From contig JAZKGQ010000037.1 of NCBI GenBank assembly GCA_040385825.1, positions 1 through 42,390 on the forward strand: DNA of 42,390 nucleotides, given 5' to 3'. Positions 5,977 to 14,083 of the stretch are shown in pieces (within the stretch, counting starts at the first letter, position 1; the number at the start of each line of letters is the position of its first letter). This DNA is from JANNNF01 sp040385825. GTDB taxonomy: Bacteria; Pseudomonadota; Alphaproteobacteria; Rhodobacterales; Rhodobacteraceae. Made by a program: the position numbers and the translations under genes. Below the pieces are notes generated by a model, which had not been told where the DNA came from, ran no database searches, and worked only from the letters and a program-made list of their open reading frames with translations.

Positions 5977-6001
5977 AACCCAACCCAGAAAGGATACGAC
6001 C

Positions 6002-6319
6002 ATGCCTCTTGATCCCCGCCCCTCCCATCTGACTGGTGCCGCACGCGCTGAACCCTCGCTGCGCGACAATGCCGATGGTCACCTGATGCAGATGGTGCAG
6101 CGTGTCCACTACCTCGCAAATGTTGCGTTTGACCAGCAGGACAGGCTCGCCGCGATCGAAAGTCGCCTCATGGGCGAAGACCCGCAAAATGGCAGCAAGG
6201 GGGCGGAAGTCATGCCCCAGCAGAATTGCGTCCTGTCCGATTTCGAAAGCGCGCTGCAACGGCTGGAGCGCGCTTTGGACCTCATCAGCCAGCGCGCCAA
6301 CCGCTTGTCGCAGCTCTGA
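6002..6319 (+). CDS. Small coiled-coil protein upstream of the primase gene
   Basis: 105 aa with AAAGGA seven bases before ATG 6002. Residues 25-60 (HLMQMVQRVHYLANVAFDQQ) and 75-105 (SDFESALQRLERALDLISQR) are heptad-like helices, so it probably oligomerises or binds a partner. It ends four bases before the Toprim gene. An accessory replication role is possible from position only. Confidence 0.6.
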   Translation: MPLDPRPSHLTGAARAEPSLRDNADGHLMQMVQRVHYLANVAFDQQDRLAAIESRLMGEDPQNGSKGAEVMPQQNCVLSDFESALQRLERALDLISQRANRLSQL

Positions 6320-6322
6320 CCG

Positions 6323-7480
6323 ATGACGCGCCAGCAATACACCATCGACCAGATCAAGGATCTGCTGCTGGCGCAGATCGGCGAGGTGGCGCAGCGCTAT
6401 GCGCCGCCCGCGTCTGGCAGCTACACCGACGGGCATCTGTATTTCACCCTCAATCCGGGGCGGGCGGATCGCAGCGTCGGCAGTTTCTGCATCCACCTGA
6501 CCGGGCCGAAGGCAGGCCGCTGGTATGATTACGCCAGCGATCCGCGCGGTGGCGATCTGCTGGATCTGATCGGCATGAGCCTGCAACTGTCGGCCTCCGA
6601 CGCGATCCGCGAGGCGCGCGCCTTTCTGGGCTTGCAGCATGAGACGCCGGAGCTGGTCCGCGCCCGCGCCGAGGCCGCCGAACGGGCCCGCGCCAACCGC
6701 GCCGAGGCCGAGCGCCGCACCCGTGACGACAAGCGCCGCAAGGCCAAGCAGGCACAGGCCATCTGGCTGTCCGCCGAGGCGCGCATCGCGGGCACGCCGG
6801 TGGAGCATTACCTCAAGGGCCGGGGCATCGATCTGCGCGCCCTGGGCCACCAGCCCGGCGCGCTGCGCTATCTGGCCGAGTGCTTTTACACCCACACCGA
6901 TGCCGAGACCGGCGAGGTGACCGAAGCCAGGCTGCCCGCCATGGTCGCGGCCATCGCCAATGGCAAGGGCGACACCATTGCTCTGCACCGCACCTATCTG
7001 GCGATCGGGCCGGGCGGGATCTGGACCAAGGCGCGGCTGCCCGCCCCCAAGAAGGTGCTGGGCGATTTTCGTGGTGGCCGCATCAGCCTGTCATCCGGCA
7101 CCGGCGCGCGCGGTGGCAAGGCGGGCAGCCTCAATGCCTGCCCGCCCGGCACCCGCGTCTACATCGCAGAGGGCATCGAGACGGCGCTGTCCGCCGTGGT
7201 GCTGCGCCCCGAGGCCCGCGTGCTGGCCGCCGTCAGCTTGGGCAACATGGGCCAGGTGGAGCTACCTGCCAACGTGGCCGAGGTGGTGATCATCGCGGAT
7301 GCTGACGAGGGCAACCCGCAGGCCGCCGCCGCCTTCAAGGCCGCCATCGCCGCCCACGTCGCCAAGGGCCGCACCGTCCGCGTCTGGCGCAGCGACGTGC
7401 CCGGCGAGGATTTCAACGACGCATTGCAGCGCGTGCTGCGCGAACAGGCCACAGAGCCGCAGGATCAGGGGGCATCATGA
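6323..7480 (+). CDS. Toprim primase-like protein (DUF7146/Toprim type)
   Basis: 385 aa. Residues 1-105 resemble a primase zinc-binding (CHC2) fold (GHLYFTLNPGRADRSVGSFC, WYDYASDPRGGDLLDLIG), but the four zinc ligands are not present. Residues about 108-150 are a charged helix. The C-terminal Toprim domain shows VYIAEGIETAL (279-289, catalytic Glu) and VVIIADADEG (321-330, DxD metal motif), followed by EDFND near the end. The expected reaction is RNA primer synthesis at the phage fork together with the helicase-like protein encoded at 8033-10072. No helicase domain is fused to it. The stop overlaps the next start (ATGA). Confidence 0.85.
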   Translation: MTRQQYTIDQIKDLLLAQIGEVAQRYAPPASGSYTDGHLYFTLNPGRADRSVGSFCIHLTGPKAGRWYDYASDPRGGDLLDLIGMSLQLSASDAIREARAFLGLQHETPELVRARAEAAERARANRAEAERRTRDDKRRKAKQAQAIWLSAEARIAGTPVEHYLKGRGIDLRALGHQPGALRYLAECFYTHTDAETGEVTEARLPAMVAAIANGKGDTIALHRTYLAIGPGGIWTKARLPAPKKVLGDFRGGRISLSSGTGARGGKAGSLNACPPGTRVYIAEGIETALSAVVLRPEARVLAAVSLGNMGQVELPANVAEVVIIADADEGNPQAAAAFKAAIAAHVAKGRTVRVWRSDVPGEDFNDALQRVLREQATEPQDQGAS

Positions 7481-7854
7481 GTTACGAGGCATGGGGTGAC
7501 AACGATGAACCATCCGCGTTCGACGCGGCGATGGAAGCCGGTTGGCTGGACCCGACCGACCTGTCGAAAGCACTGATCGACGTCATGAACGAGCGTGATC
7601 GGCAGTGGAACGAGGTAGGCTTCACATCTGACAGCGATGATAAATACATCGGCGGCGAGCTCGCCCTCGCGGCGGCAGAATATACCCTGCTTTCAACGGG
7701 TCGATACGGATCCATGGCGGGCGGTCCGACCCATGTCTGGCCATGGTCGCGCGCCTGGTGGAAACCCAAAACACCGCGCCGAAATCTTGTCAAAGCGGCA
7801 GCGCTGATACTGGCCGAAATCGAACGGCTGGACCGGGCCGAGGCGCGATCCTGA
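7477..7854 (+). CDS. Conserved phage protein with N-E-R-x-R...HVWPW...WKP signature
   Basis: 125 aa. It shows the order 'DVMNERDRQWNEVGFT', 'GGELALAAAEYTL', 'HVWPWSRAWWKPKTPRRNLV', 'KAAALILAEIERLDRA'. I recognise this arrangement from small hypothetical phage proteins in which an early Asp/Glu-rich helix precedes the WPW..WWKP loop. The all-helical build recalls MazG/dUTPase-like NTP pyrophosphohydrolases, but the metal-binding ExxE/ExxD motifs are not clear, so the enzyme call is only a possibility. It sits between the primase-like and helicase genes, coupled on both sides. Confidence 0.65.
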   Translation: MSYEAWGDNDEPSAFDAAMEAGWLDPTDLSKALIDVMNERDRQWNEVGFTSDSDDKYIGGELALAAAEYTLLSTGRYGSMAGGPTHVWPWSRAWWKPKTPRRNLVKAAALILAEIERLDRAEARS

Positions 7855-8033
7855 TGGAATTGCTCCTCATCCTCATGTTCGCCGCTGGCCCGCAGTCCGC
7901 CGAGGTGGAGGCGGGGCAGATGGCCTCGCAGCAGCTGTGCCTGATCGCCGGTCATTCCATGGCCCGCACGCTTGCGGTGGCCAATCCCGGCACGCTGGTC
8001 GCGTTCCGCTGCGTGCCGCCCGCCGGTGCCTGA
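7854..8033 (+). CDS. 59-aa protein with hydrophobic N-terminus
   Basis: ATG 7854 overlaps the previous stop, and the stop overlaps the next ATG (TGATG). MELLLILMFAAG is a short hydrophobic segment that could be a signal or membrane anchor. The rest contains two Cys (QLCLIAGHS, FRCVPP). No function recognised; included because of double coupling. Confidence 0.5.
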   Translation: MELLLILMFAAGPQSAEVEAGQMASQQLCLIAGHSMARTLAVANPGTLVAFRCVPPAGA

Positions 8034-10072
8034 TGACCTCTGACGCGCCCGACGACTGGCTGTCCAACCCCGCACCCCCGCCCCGTGCAGTGGGTGCGCC
8101 CGCGCACAAGCCCGCCAAGGCCCGCGCAAAGGCCAAGCCCGCCCCGAAGCCCAAGGGGGCCACCGTCACGGCCCTGCGCCCGCTGGCAGCGCTGGCTGCA
8201 CAGCTGGACGAGCCCCCGATCGCGGCAGGCCCTGCCCCGGCGTCCTCACGCCCCGGTGAAGGCCTCGATCCGCCCGATCCGAAGCCAGCCGAGCCGCCAG
8301 CGCGTGGAGGCAAGCCGCCGCGCCCGCATGGCCAGATGTGGGATGGCTGCCCTGTCATCGCGCTCGGCGTGCAGGGCAAGGTGCAATACCTGCTGGATGT
8401 GCATGGCCAGCTGCGCCCGGAAACCAAGCTGGACGCGCAGACCATCATGACGCTGTTCGGCAACCTGCAACATCAGCTGCACCATCGCTATCCCGTGTTT
8501 GCGCGCGGCGCGAAAAAGCCCACCAAGGGCCGCTTCGAGGCCACGGCGGCTTCGGGCGACATCATCGCGGCCTGCGCCGACAAAGGGCTGTTTGACCCGG
8601 TGGGATCGGTGCGCAGCGTGGGCGCATGGATCGATGATGATGACCAGCTGATCTACCACACCGGCGATGCGCTGATCATGGGCGGCGAGACCCGCGACCT
8701 GACGCTGCACCAGGGCAAGATCTATGCTGCCGCCCCCGTCATCCCGCACCCCGCGCTGGCCGGAAAACACCGCGACCCGGTGCAGTCAATCCTGGACGAT
8801 TATGACACCTGGCAATGGACGCGGCCCGAGATCGACAGCCGCCTGGTGCTGGGGATCAACGGTGTGCAGATGCTGGGCGGTGCCCTGCACTGGCGCAACA
8901 ACGTCTGGGTCAGCGGCGGGCCGGGGTCCGGCAAATCAGAGCTTCAGCGCGCCATCATGCAGCTGCATGGCGGCGACAAGGGCGTGATCAAAGCGGAGAA
9001 CGCCACGGCGGCATCCATTGCCAATTTCATCGGGCACCGCACCCTGCCGGTGATGCTGGACGAGCTGGAGCCCGATGACGCGGGCAGCGCGAAAGAAAAA
9101 CAGATCGTGGAGCTGATGCGCATCGCGTCCAGCGGTGGCCGGCGCATCCGATCCGCGCCTGATCAGTCGGTGTCCGAGACGGTGATCCAGTCATCGTTCA
9201 TGGCCTCGTCGGTGCTGATCCCCGGCGTCCTGAAAAGTCAGGATTTTCAGCGCCTGATCATCCTGTCGCTGGGCAAGCTGCCCGAAGGTTCGCGCCCCCC
9301 ACCCACGCGGGCGGATACGTGGCGCAGCCGGGGTGCCGCCCTGAAGCGTCAGCTGATCGACCGCTGGCCTACATGGGCAGAGCGGCTTGATCTGTGGCGC
9401 GAGGCCTTTGCGGTGCATGGCATCACCGGGCGCAACGCCGACAACTGGGCGACCGTCATGGCGATGGCCTGCATGGCCAGCAATGAGGCGCTGCCCACCG
9501 GCGACGAGCTGGCGGGGTGGACGGCCAAGGTGGCCAAGTACATCAAGGCCGACCTGGCCGAGCTGGGCGGCGACCAGGACGAGCTGCTGACCCATCTGTT
9601 GAGCCAGCCGATCGACATCTACCGGCGCGGCCAGAAGTTCTCGGTCGCACAGTGGGTGATGGCCGCAGGCGGCCTGAAGGACGGCCCGCGCAACCTTCTG
9701 GACGGCAGCAGCTACAGCGACCCCGAGGATTATTGCAAGGCGGTCAACGCCAAGCTGGGCGAGATCGGGTTGCGTGTTTACGGCAAGGGCACCGATGCCC
9801 AGCTGTTCCTGATGAACAAGGAAATCCAGCCTCTTCTGGACTTGTTCGACAAGACGCGGTGGGCCAAGGGCGTGTGGAAACAGTCGGCCGCGCGCATTCC
9901 CGGTGCCACCTGCCCCGATCAGCCGATGACGTTGTGTGGTCAAAGATCACGCGGCTGGATGATCCCGTTTCAGGCCATGCCGGGCCTCTTCGGCATGCCT
10001 GCCGATGGCAGCGAGGCTTTGGCCATACCGCGCGCGCAAACCCTCTCATCAGCCCCGGAGGAGTGGGCCTAA
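8033..10072 (+). CDS. Large P-loop replication helicase-like protein
   Basis: 679 aa. Residues 1-100 are a Pro/Ala/Lys-rich tail. Residues about 100-250 form an N-domain, followed by an ATPase core with Walker A GGPGSGKS (295-302), a Walker B-like LPVMLDELEPDD (Asp at about 343) and an SF3-like 'SSFMASSVL..VLKSQDFQRLI' region. The C-terminal part (residues 520-679) contains winged-helix-like segments. This architecture fits DUF927/DUF3987- or SF3-type phage helicases that work with a separate primase. The start at 8033 follows TGATG coupling; an open frame further upstream lies inside the previous gene. It is the last gene before the repeat-rich origin candidate, which it could bind and unwind. 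Confidence 0.8.
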   Translation: MTSDAPDDWLSNPAPPPRAVGAPAHKPAKARAKAKPAPKPKGATVTALRPLAALAAQLDEPPIAAGPAPASSRPGEGLDPPDPKPAEPPARGGKPPRPHGQMWDGCPVIALGVQGKVQYLLDVHGQLRPETKLDAQTIMTLFGNLQHQLHHRYPVFARGAKKPTKGRFEATAASGDIIAACADKGLFDPVGSVRSVGAWIDDDDQLIYHTGDALIMGGETRDLTLHQGKIYAAAPVIPHPALAGKHRDPVQSILDDYDTWQWTRPEIDSRLVLGINGVQMLGGALHWRNNVWVSGGPGSGKSELQRAIMQLHGGDKGVIKAENATAASIANFIGHRTLPVMLDELEPDDAGSAKEKQIVELMRIASSGGRRIRSAPDQSVSETVIQSSFMASSVLIPGVLKSQDFQRLIILSLGKLPEGSRPPPTRADTWRSRGAALKRQLIDRWPTWAERLDLWREAFAVHGITGRNADNWATVMAMACMASNEALPTGDELAGWTAKVAKYIKADLAELGGDQDELLTHLLSQPIDIYRRGQKFSVAQWVMAAGGLKDGPRNLLDGSSYSDPEDYCKAVNAKLGEIGLRVYGKGTDAQLFLMNKEIQPLLDLFDKTRWAKGVWKQSAARIPGATCPDQPMTLCGQRSRGWMIPFQAMPGLFGMPADGSEALAIPRAQTLSSAPEEWA

Positions 10073-10516
10073 CCATGCGAAATTGCCCTAACCCATTGGC
10101 GCGGCCTGATCTTTTGCCGCTTTCACCCACACCCGTTCTGGGCCATAATCAACGCGGGCCGGTCCTTACGCCCATGGGTCCGGGCCACAACGCCACAACG
10201 GCAGATTTTCCAACCGTTGTGGGCACCGTTGTGGGTTATTTGCGAACCAGATCAAGGCGTTATCGCCAGCCACAACGCCACAACGGCAAAAACCCTCCCC
10301 CTTACATGTGTGCGTGTGTGCGTGCGCCTGTGCGGATGCGCGTGCCGTTGTGGCGTTGTGGCGTTGTGTCTTTTCCTTATCTCCTTGAAAGAAAAGAAGA
10401 AAAGAAGGGTGATGCCCACAACGGCAGCGCTGGTCGGCGTTGTGGCGGGCGTTGTGGGGTTCCTAAGCCTCTGAAACAAATAAAATATTCGGTTTTTATT
10501 GCCTTCGGAGGTGCCG
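10073..10516. other. Intergenic octamer array: candidate replication origin (alternatively pac)
   Basis: No gene is supported in these 444 bp. CCACAACG occurs at 10185, 10193, 10270, 10278 and 10416. Its complement CGTTGTGG occurs at 10215, 10227, 10346, 10354, 10438 and 10450, plus one imperfect copy at 10362. A 20-bp unit, GCCACAACGCCACAACGGCA, is present at 10184-10203 and 10269-10288 and inverted at 10343-10362. Tandem copies are spaced 8 bp; the inverted pairs at 10215 and 10438 are spaced 12 bp. A purine tract (10386-10408) and an A/T-rich stretch (10473-10500) follow. Iterons plus an AT-rich unwinding region beside a helicase gene suggest an origin. Confidence 0.75.
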
Positions 10517-11113
10517 ATGGGCAGTGACAAGCCATCTCGGGCGGATCTGGCGCGCCTCGGCGGCAACAACCTGCTGGATGCCGGATCGCCTGGTGGGCAG
10601 CTGGACATGTTCGGCGACGACAAGGGTGCTGCGGTGCCGGTGGAGGCGCGCGTCGGGCCGGGTCGGCCAGCGGGGTCAGGCAACCGCCTCAAGGCCAAGC
10701 TGCGGGATTACATGGCGGCGCAGGGCTACCGCGATCCGGCGGCGCAGCTTGCCATGCTGGCGGGGCTGGACCGGCCTGACCTGCACCCGCTGGGCTATGC
10801 CGCGCAGATCGCGGCGCAGCTGGGCGAGCCGGTCACGGCGGTGGCTGGGCTGATGCGGCAGGCGGCGGCAGAGCTCATGCCCTACTGGCATGCCAGGATC
10901 ACGCCGGACGTGGCGATCACCACGCCTGCGGTCAACATCCTGATGGCTGGACCTGGTGGCATCGCCAGCATGCAGGGCGATGGCGACGATCCGTTCGCGC
11001 CACTGGATGTGCGCCTGGCACGCAACAGCGAAAGCCAGCAATTTCAACAGGTTAGCGATGGCGCGCCCGACAGTTCGGACGGCGACATTCGGACGCAAGA
11101 GGTAAGGCCTTGA
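10517..11113 (+). CDS. terS: Probable terminase small subunit
   Basis: 198 aa from ATG 10517 with CGGAGG five bases upstream. It begins with a polar segment (MGSDKPSRADLARLGGNNLL) and contains a 'GPGRPAGSGNR' basic motif typical of small-terminase or DNA-binding N-termini. A helical Ala/Leu-rich core (DYMAAQGYRDPAAQLAMLAG) and an acidic C-tail follow. The assignment rests mainly on position, directly before the large terminase, and on size. Known role: recognises the packaging site and hands DNA to the large subunit. Confidence 0.65.
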   Translation: MGSDKPSRADLARLGGNNLLDAGSPGGQLDMFGDDKGAAVPVEARVGPGRPAGSGNRLKAKLRDYMAAQGYRDPAAQLAMLAGLDRPDLHPLGYAAQIAAQLGEPVTAVAGLMRQAAAELMPYWHARITPDVAITTPAVNILMAGPGGIASMQGDGDDPFAPLDVRLARNSESQQFQQVSDGAPDSSDGDIRTQEVRP

Positions 11114-11419
11114 AAGCACAGCACAAATCCGCACCTGTAACGCTGATCGAAAATCAGCGGCTTGCGCACCCGTCGCTGCAATCGGTTGGCACCTCGGCCC
11201 GGATGCGCCGCGTCCTGCCTGCGGCCCGGCAGGGCTCGACCACCCCCCCCTGCCTTGCCCGCGCCCTGGCCTGCCCGGCCTTGACCGGGGGGGGCACCCC
11301 CCCGCCCTGTTGCCTATCCCCGTCTGTCCGACCCCATTCAAGGTTTCGGTCAGGACGCTTGCCCGGCAGGGTGAAAAATTCGACATTTCCCCGCCGCCAA
11401 TGGGGTTGGGGGGTGAAGC
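11114..11419. other. Gap between terminase genes: hairpin and C/G homopolymers
   Basis: A 7-bp perfect hairpin, CGCTGAT-cgaaa-ATCAGCG (11141-11159), lies just after the small-terminase stop. Homopolymers follow: C8 near 11243-11250, then G8 (11287-11294) and C7 (11297-11303), which can fold back on each other. A frame from TTG 11110 spans the gap but has Pro/Arg-rich, shadow-like composition, and I do not call it. The region could contain a packaging signal or an attenuator; nothing else is seen. Confidence 0.5.
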
Positions 11420-13126
11420 ATGCCCTTTGACCTGTTCCGGCTGATCGAGGCGGGCGAGGATGCCCTGCGCGGGATCGACGGCACGACTGTGCCGGACATG
11501 AGCGCGAGAGGGATCATGGAAGCGGGAGATTTCCCGCATGTCGAACTGTGGAAGCCCCCCGGCCCTGTGGCAAATGCGTTTTTCAACAGCGATGCCGACG
11601 TGATAGGCATACGCGGCCCTGTCGGGTCTGGCAAGACCGTTGCACATCTGCGTTCGCGCATCCGCAGGGCCAAGATGATGCCCCGGTCCGGGATCGACGG
11701 CGTGCGGCGCTACAAGGTGGTGATCGCCCGCGAAACCTACCGCCAGCTGTGGGCCACCACGATCCCCAGCTGGTGGTCGGTCATGCCGAAGCGGCTTGGC
11801 CACTGGGCGGGCGGCAGGGGCGATCCTGTGACCCATATCGTGCGGTTCGAGGATGCCCATGGCCCGATCGAGTTCATCGCCGAGTTCATGGCCTTCGGCA
11901 CCAGCGCGGCGGAAATCGACGCGAACATCCGCGGTGTGCAAACCACCGATCTGGCGCTGGAAGAGGCCGATACCAACCCGGTGGCCGGCTTCACCAAGGG
12001 CCTGACCCGGATCGACCGCTACCCCGAGCCGGACCATTTCGCGCATCTGCCGCGCGCCTTGCAGTCCTACGGGCAGATTTCCTGTTCCTACAACGCACCG
12101 GACGAGGACAACTGGACCGTTCGGGTGCTGGAAGGTCAGGGCGTTGACGCCGACGCCGAGGCCAAGGAAATCCGCAAGAGCATGGCCGAGGAAGGCATCA
12201 AGATCGCCTTTTTCCGCCAGCCGGGCTTTGACGAACCAGGGTGCGAGAACCTGCACAACCTTGGACCGAAGTATTACCCCCGTGCCATCACCGGCATGCG
12301 GGCCGAGGGCCACGGCAACGATGTGGAACGGCTGGTTTACAACCGGATCGGCTTCATCCGGGTAGGCGATCCCGTGTTCCGTGACCATTACAAGCCCAAC
12401 GTCCACAAGGCCCGCGCCCCGCTGGAGGCCATTCCGGGCGTGCCCCTGCGGATCGGGCTGGACCAGGGATATTTCGGGGCGGCGCTGGTGGGGCAGTTCC
12501 TGCCGCCGTTCCAGTGGCGCATTCTGGGCGAGCTGGTGTTCAAGGATGGATCGTTCGCCCCGCAATTTGGCACCGCCCTGCGCGAGATGCTGGATGCGCG
12601 CTGGCCCGGCCACCCGATTTACAACCCGGCCTTCTGCGACATGGCCGGCAATGCAAACGAAAGTCTGGAAGATGTGACCTGGATGAACACGGTCGCGGAG
12701 CATTCCCGGCTGGTGATCGAACCGCAACGGCTTGGGGGCAACCGGATCGAGCCGCGCCTGGCTGTGTGGCGCGCGGCGATGGACTGGGATCACTTCGGCG
12801 AGCCGGGCCTGCTGATCGACCCCAGCTGCAAGTGGGTGCTGCGGGGTCTGGCGAACGATTACGTCTGGTCGAAAGACGCCGAGAAGGCCGAGAACCGCGA
12901 CCGCGTGCCGAAAAAACGCGGTGTGCGCGCCGCCGATGCGCTGGACGCGGGCGGTTACATGATGCTGGGCGAAAGCCTGGCCGATGGCCGCCCCAAGACG
13001 GCCGAGCTTGCCGAACAGGCCCGCGATGCCGTCCTGGGCGCGCGCGGGCTGGGTGCCGGTGCCGACACATGGGGCAGCACGACGGCCACCGGGCGCTATG
13101 ATTTCAATCCTTTGGAGGGCATCTGA
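11420..13126 (+). CDS. terL: Terminase large subunit
   Basis: 568 aa. Walker A GPVGSGKT at 66-73, Walker B DLALEEAD at about 177-184. The nuclease half includes 'RIGLDQGYFGAALVGQF', with the first RNase-H-fold Asp, and 'VRAADALDAGGYMMLGE' near the C-terminus, with the last acidic residue. The protein powers DNA translocation into the prohead and cuts concatemers. The size and order (terS, terL, gp13-like, portal) match T7/BPP-1-like phages. The ATG at 11420 has only a poor SD (GGGTGAAGC) and follows the homopolymer gap. The stop overlaps the next start (TGATG). Confidence 0.92.
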   Translation: MPFDLFRLIEAGEDALRGIDGTTVPDMSARGIMEAGDFPHVELWKPPGPVANAFFNSDADVIGIRGPVGSGKTVAHLRSRIRRAKMMPRSGIDGVRRYKVVIARETYRQLWATTIPSWWSVMPKRLGHWAGGRGDPVTHIVRFEDAHGPIEFIAEFMAFGTSAAEIDANIRGVQTTDLALEEADTNPVAGFTKGLTRIDRYPEPDHFAHLPRALQSYGQISCSYNAPDEDNWTVRVLEGQGVDADAEAKEIRKSMAEEGIKIAFFRQPGFDEPGCENLHNLGPKYYPRAITGMRAEGHGNDVERLVYNRIGFIRVGDPVFRDHYKPNVHKARAPLEAIPGVPLRIGLDQGYFGAALVGQFLPPFQWRILGELVFKDGSFAPQFGTALREMLDARWPGHPIYNPAFCDMAGNANESLEDVTWMNTVAEHSRLVIEPQRLGGNRIEPRLAVWRAAMDWDHFGEPGLLIDPSCKWVLRGLANDYVWSKDAEKAENRDRVPKKRGVRAADALDAGGYMMLGESLADGRPKTAELAEQARDAVLGARGLGAGADTWGSTTATGRYDFNPLEGI

Positions 13127-13680
13127 TGCAGGCGCGCGCCTCGGTCCGGCCACTGGCCTATGAGCCCTTTGACGATGCCATGGTGCTGCATGTCTGCACG
13201 ATGATGCGCGCGACCGATGCCGCCGAGATCTTCGCGATGCGCCCGGATATGGACGCCTGGTCGCTCTACCGCGACATGGCGGCCATCGGGCCCCGGCACC
13301 TGTGGTTCGAGCTGGCCCGCCCTGCCAACAGACTGCGCCCGATTGCCCTGTTCGGCTGCATCGGCACGTCGCCGGGCTGCGGGCAGGCGCACCTGATCGG
13401 CACGGATGAACTGACATGGGCCGATGCCTGCCAGATTGCCGATCGCATCCGTCTGCGCGGCATCCCGGCGATGATCGCCATGGGCATGCACCGGGTCGAA
13501 GCCCTGTCGCTGGCCGATTACCGCTGGGCCCACCGTTTCCTGCGCCGCTGCGGAGCCCGGCCCGAAGGCCCGCCACGTCTGGCCATGGGCAAGGCAGGGG
13601 AAGCCTTTCAGGCCTTCGTCTGGCTGGCACATGAGCTGCGAGATCCCCCCGCAACCGTCCCTGCAACCAAAGGAGAATGA
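13126..13680 (+). CDS. GNAT-fold virion protein, T7 gp13/DUF2833-like
   Basis: 184 aa. Position between terminase and portal, size, and a pattern of short strands and helices (PFDDAMVLHVCTMMRATDAA, RLRPIALFGCIGTSPGCG, MAMGMHRVEALSLADYRWAH) resemble the acetyltransferase-like 'internal virion protein A' family of podoviruses. No intact acetyl-CoA-binding R/QxxGxG/A loop is obvious, so it is probably structural rather than enzymatic. TGATG coupling to terL. Family call is moderate. Confidence 0.6.
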   Translation: MQARASVRPLAYEPFDDAMVLHVCTMMRATDAAEIFAMRPDMDAWSLYRDMAAIGPRHLWFELARPANRLRPIALFGCIGTSPGCGQAHLIGTDELTWADACQIADRIRLRGIPAMIAMGMHRVEALSLADYRWAHRFLRRCGARPEGPPRLAMGKAGEAFQAFVWLAHELRDPPATVPATKGE

Positions 13681-13682
13681 CC

Positions 13683-13850
13683 ATGTGTGCCCCCAAAATC
13701 AGAACCCCCGCCGTGCAGCGGTTTGCCGCGCCGACATCGGACGCGGCACAGCGCGAAGGCGAATTCGAACGCCTTCTGCGCCGCCAGCGGTCCGGCGTGG
13801 CGCAGGACATCCTGACATCGCCGCTGGGCCTGCCGGGGAGTGCGGCGTGA
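13683..13850 (+). CDS. 55-aa conserved small protein of the head module
   Basis: ATG 13683 follows the previous stop by two bases, with AAAGGAG upstream. MCAPKIRTPAVQRFAAPTSD opens the protein, and it ends with 'DILTSPLGLPGSAA'. Short proteins with this layout (Cys near the start, a middle Arg-rich helix, an 'ILTSP.GL' tail) are common just upstream of portal genes in BPP-1- and T7-like phages. Function unknown; likely a virion component. TGATG coupling to the next gene. Confidence 0.65.
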   Translation: MCAPKIRTPAVQRFAAPTSDAAQREGEFERLLRRQRSGVAQDILTSPLGLPGSAA

Positions 13851-14083
13851 TGGAGCCGCGCTACATCCGCCAGCTGGCCAAATGGCCCGGCATGACCGGC
13901 GAAGACGCCTTCGCATGGTTTCGCGAGGCGCAGGCCGATGCCCATGCTGAAGGCTGCACCTTCTTCCGCTACAGCGTCGATGACGCCGACCGTGTGTTGC
14001 TGATCGAGGGCTGGGAGGTTCAGCCAGAGGATCAGGGCGCACCGCGATTTTCCTTCATTGCATCGACGGAGGGCGCAACATGA
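13850..14083 (+). CDS. 77-aa protein upstream of the portal gene
   Basis: MEPRYIRQLAKWPGMTGEDA..., 77 aa, coupled on both sides (TGATG at 13848-13852, ATGA at 14080-14083). It mixes aromatic residues (AFAWFREAQADAHAEGCTFF) with an acidic C-terminus. No family recognised. A small head-module protein is the natural reading. Confidence 0.6.
   Translation: MEPRYIRQLAKWPGMTGEDAFAWFREAQADAHAEGCTFFRYSVDDADRVLLIEGWEVQPEDQGAPRFSFIASTEGAT

Noticed and set aside
10184..10457. CRISPR-like array
   Set aside because: The repeated units are only 8-20 bp, in both orientations, with irregular spacers. There are no cas genes.
11141..11159. Rho-independent terminator after terS
   Set aside because: The stem is only 7 bp and is followed by GCTTGCGC instead of a T-tract, so I mention it only as a hairpin.
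11153..11172. AATCAGCGG... similar to the attP core, a possible second att site
   Set aside because: Only about nine bases match. They belong to a local hairpin, and no T-arm or acceptor follows.
11110..11430. 106-aa frame between terS and terL
   Set aside because: Needs a TTG start, has no SD and is Pro/Arg/Ser-rich across C and G homopolymers. I annotate the interval as a gap instead.
10676..13945. 1089-aa minus-strand ORF across the terminase genes
   Set aside because: High-G+C antisense shadow of terL and neighbours. The P-loop and nuclease motifs are on the plus strand.
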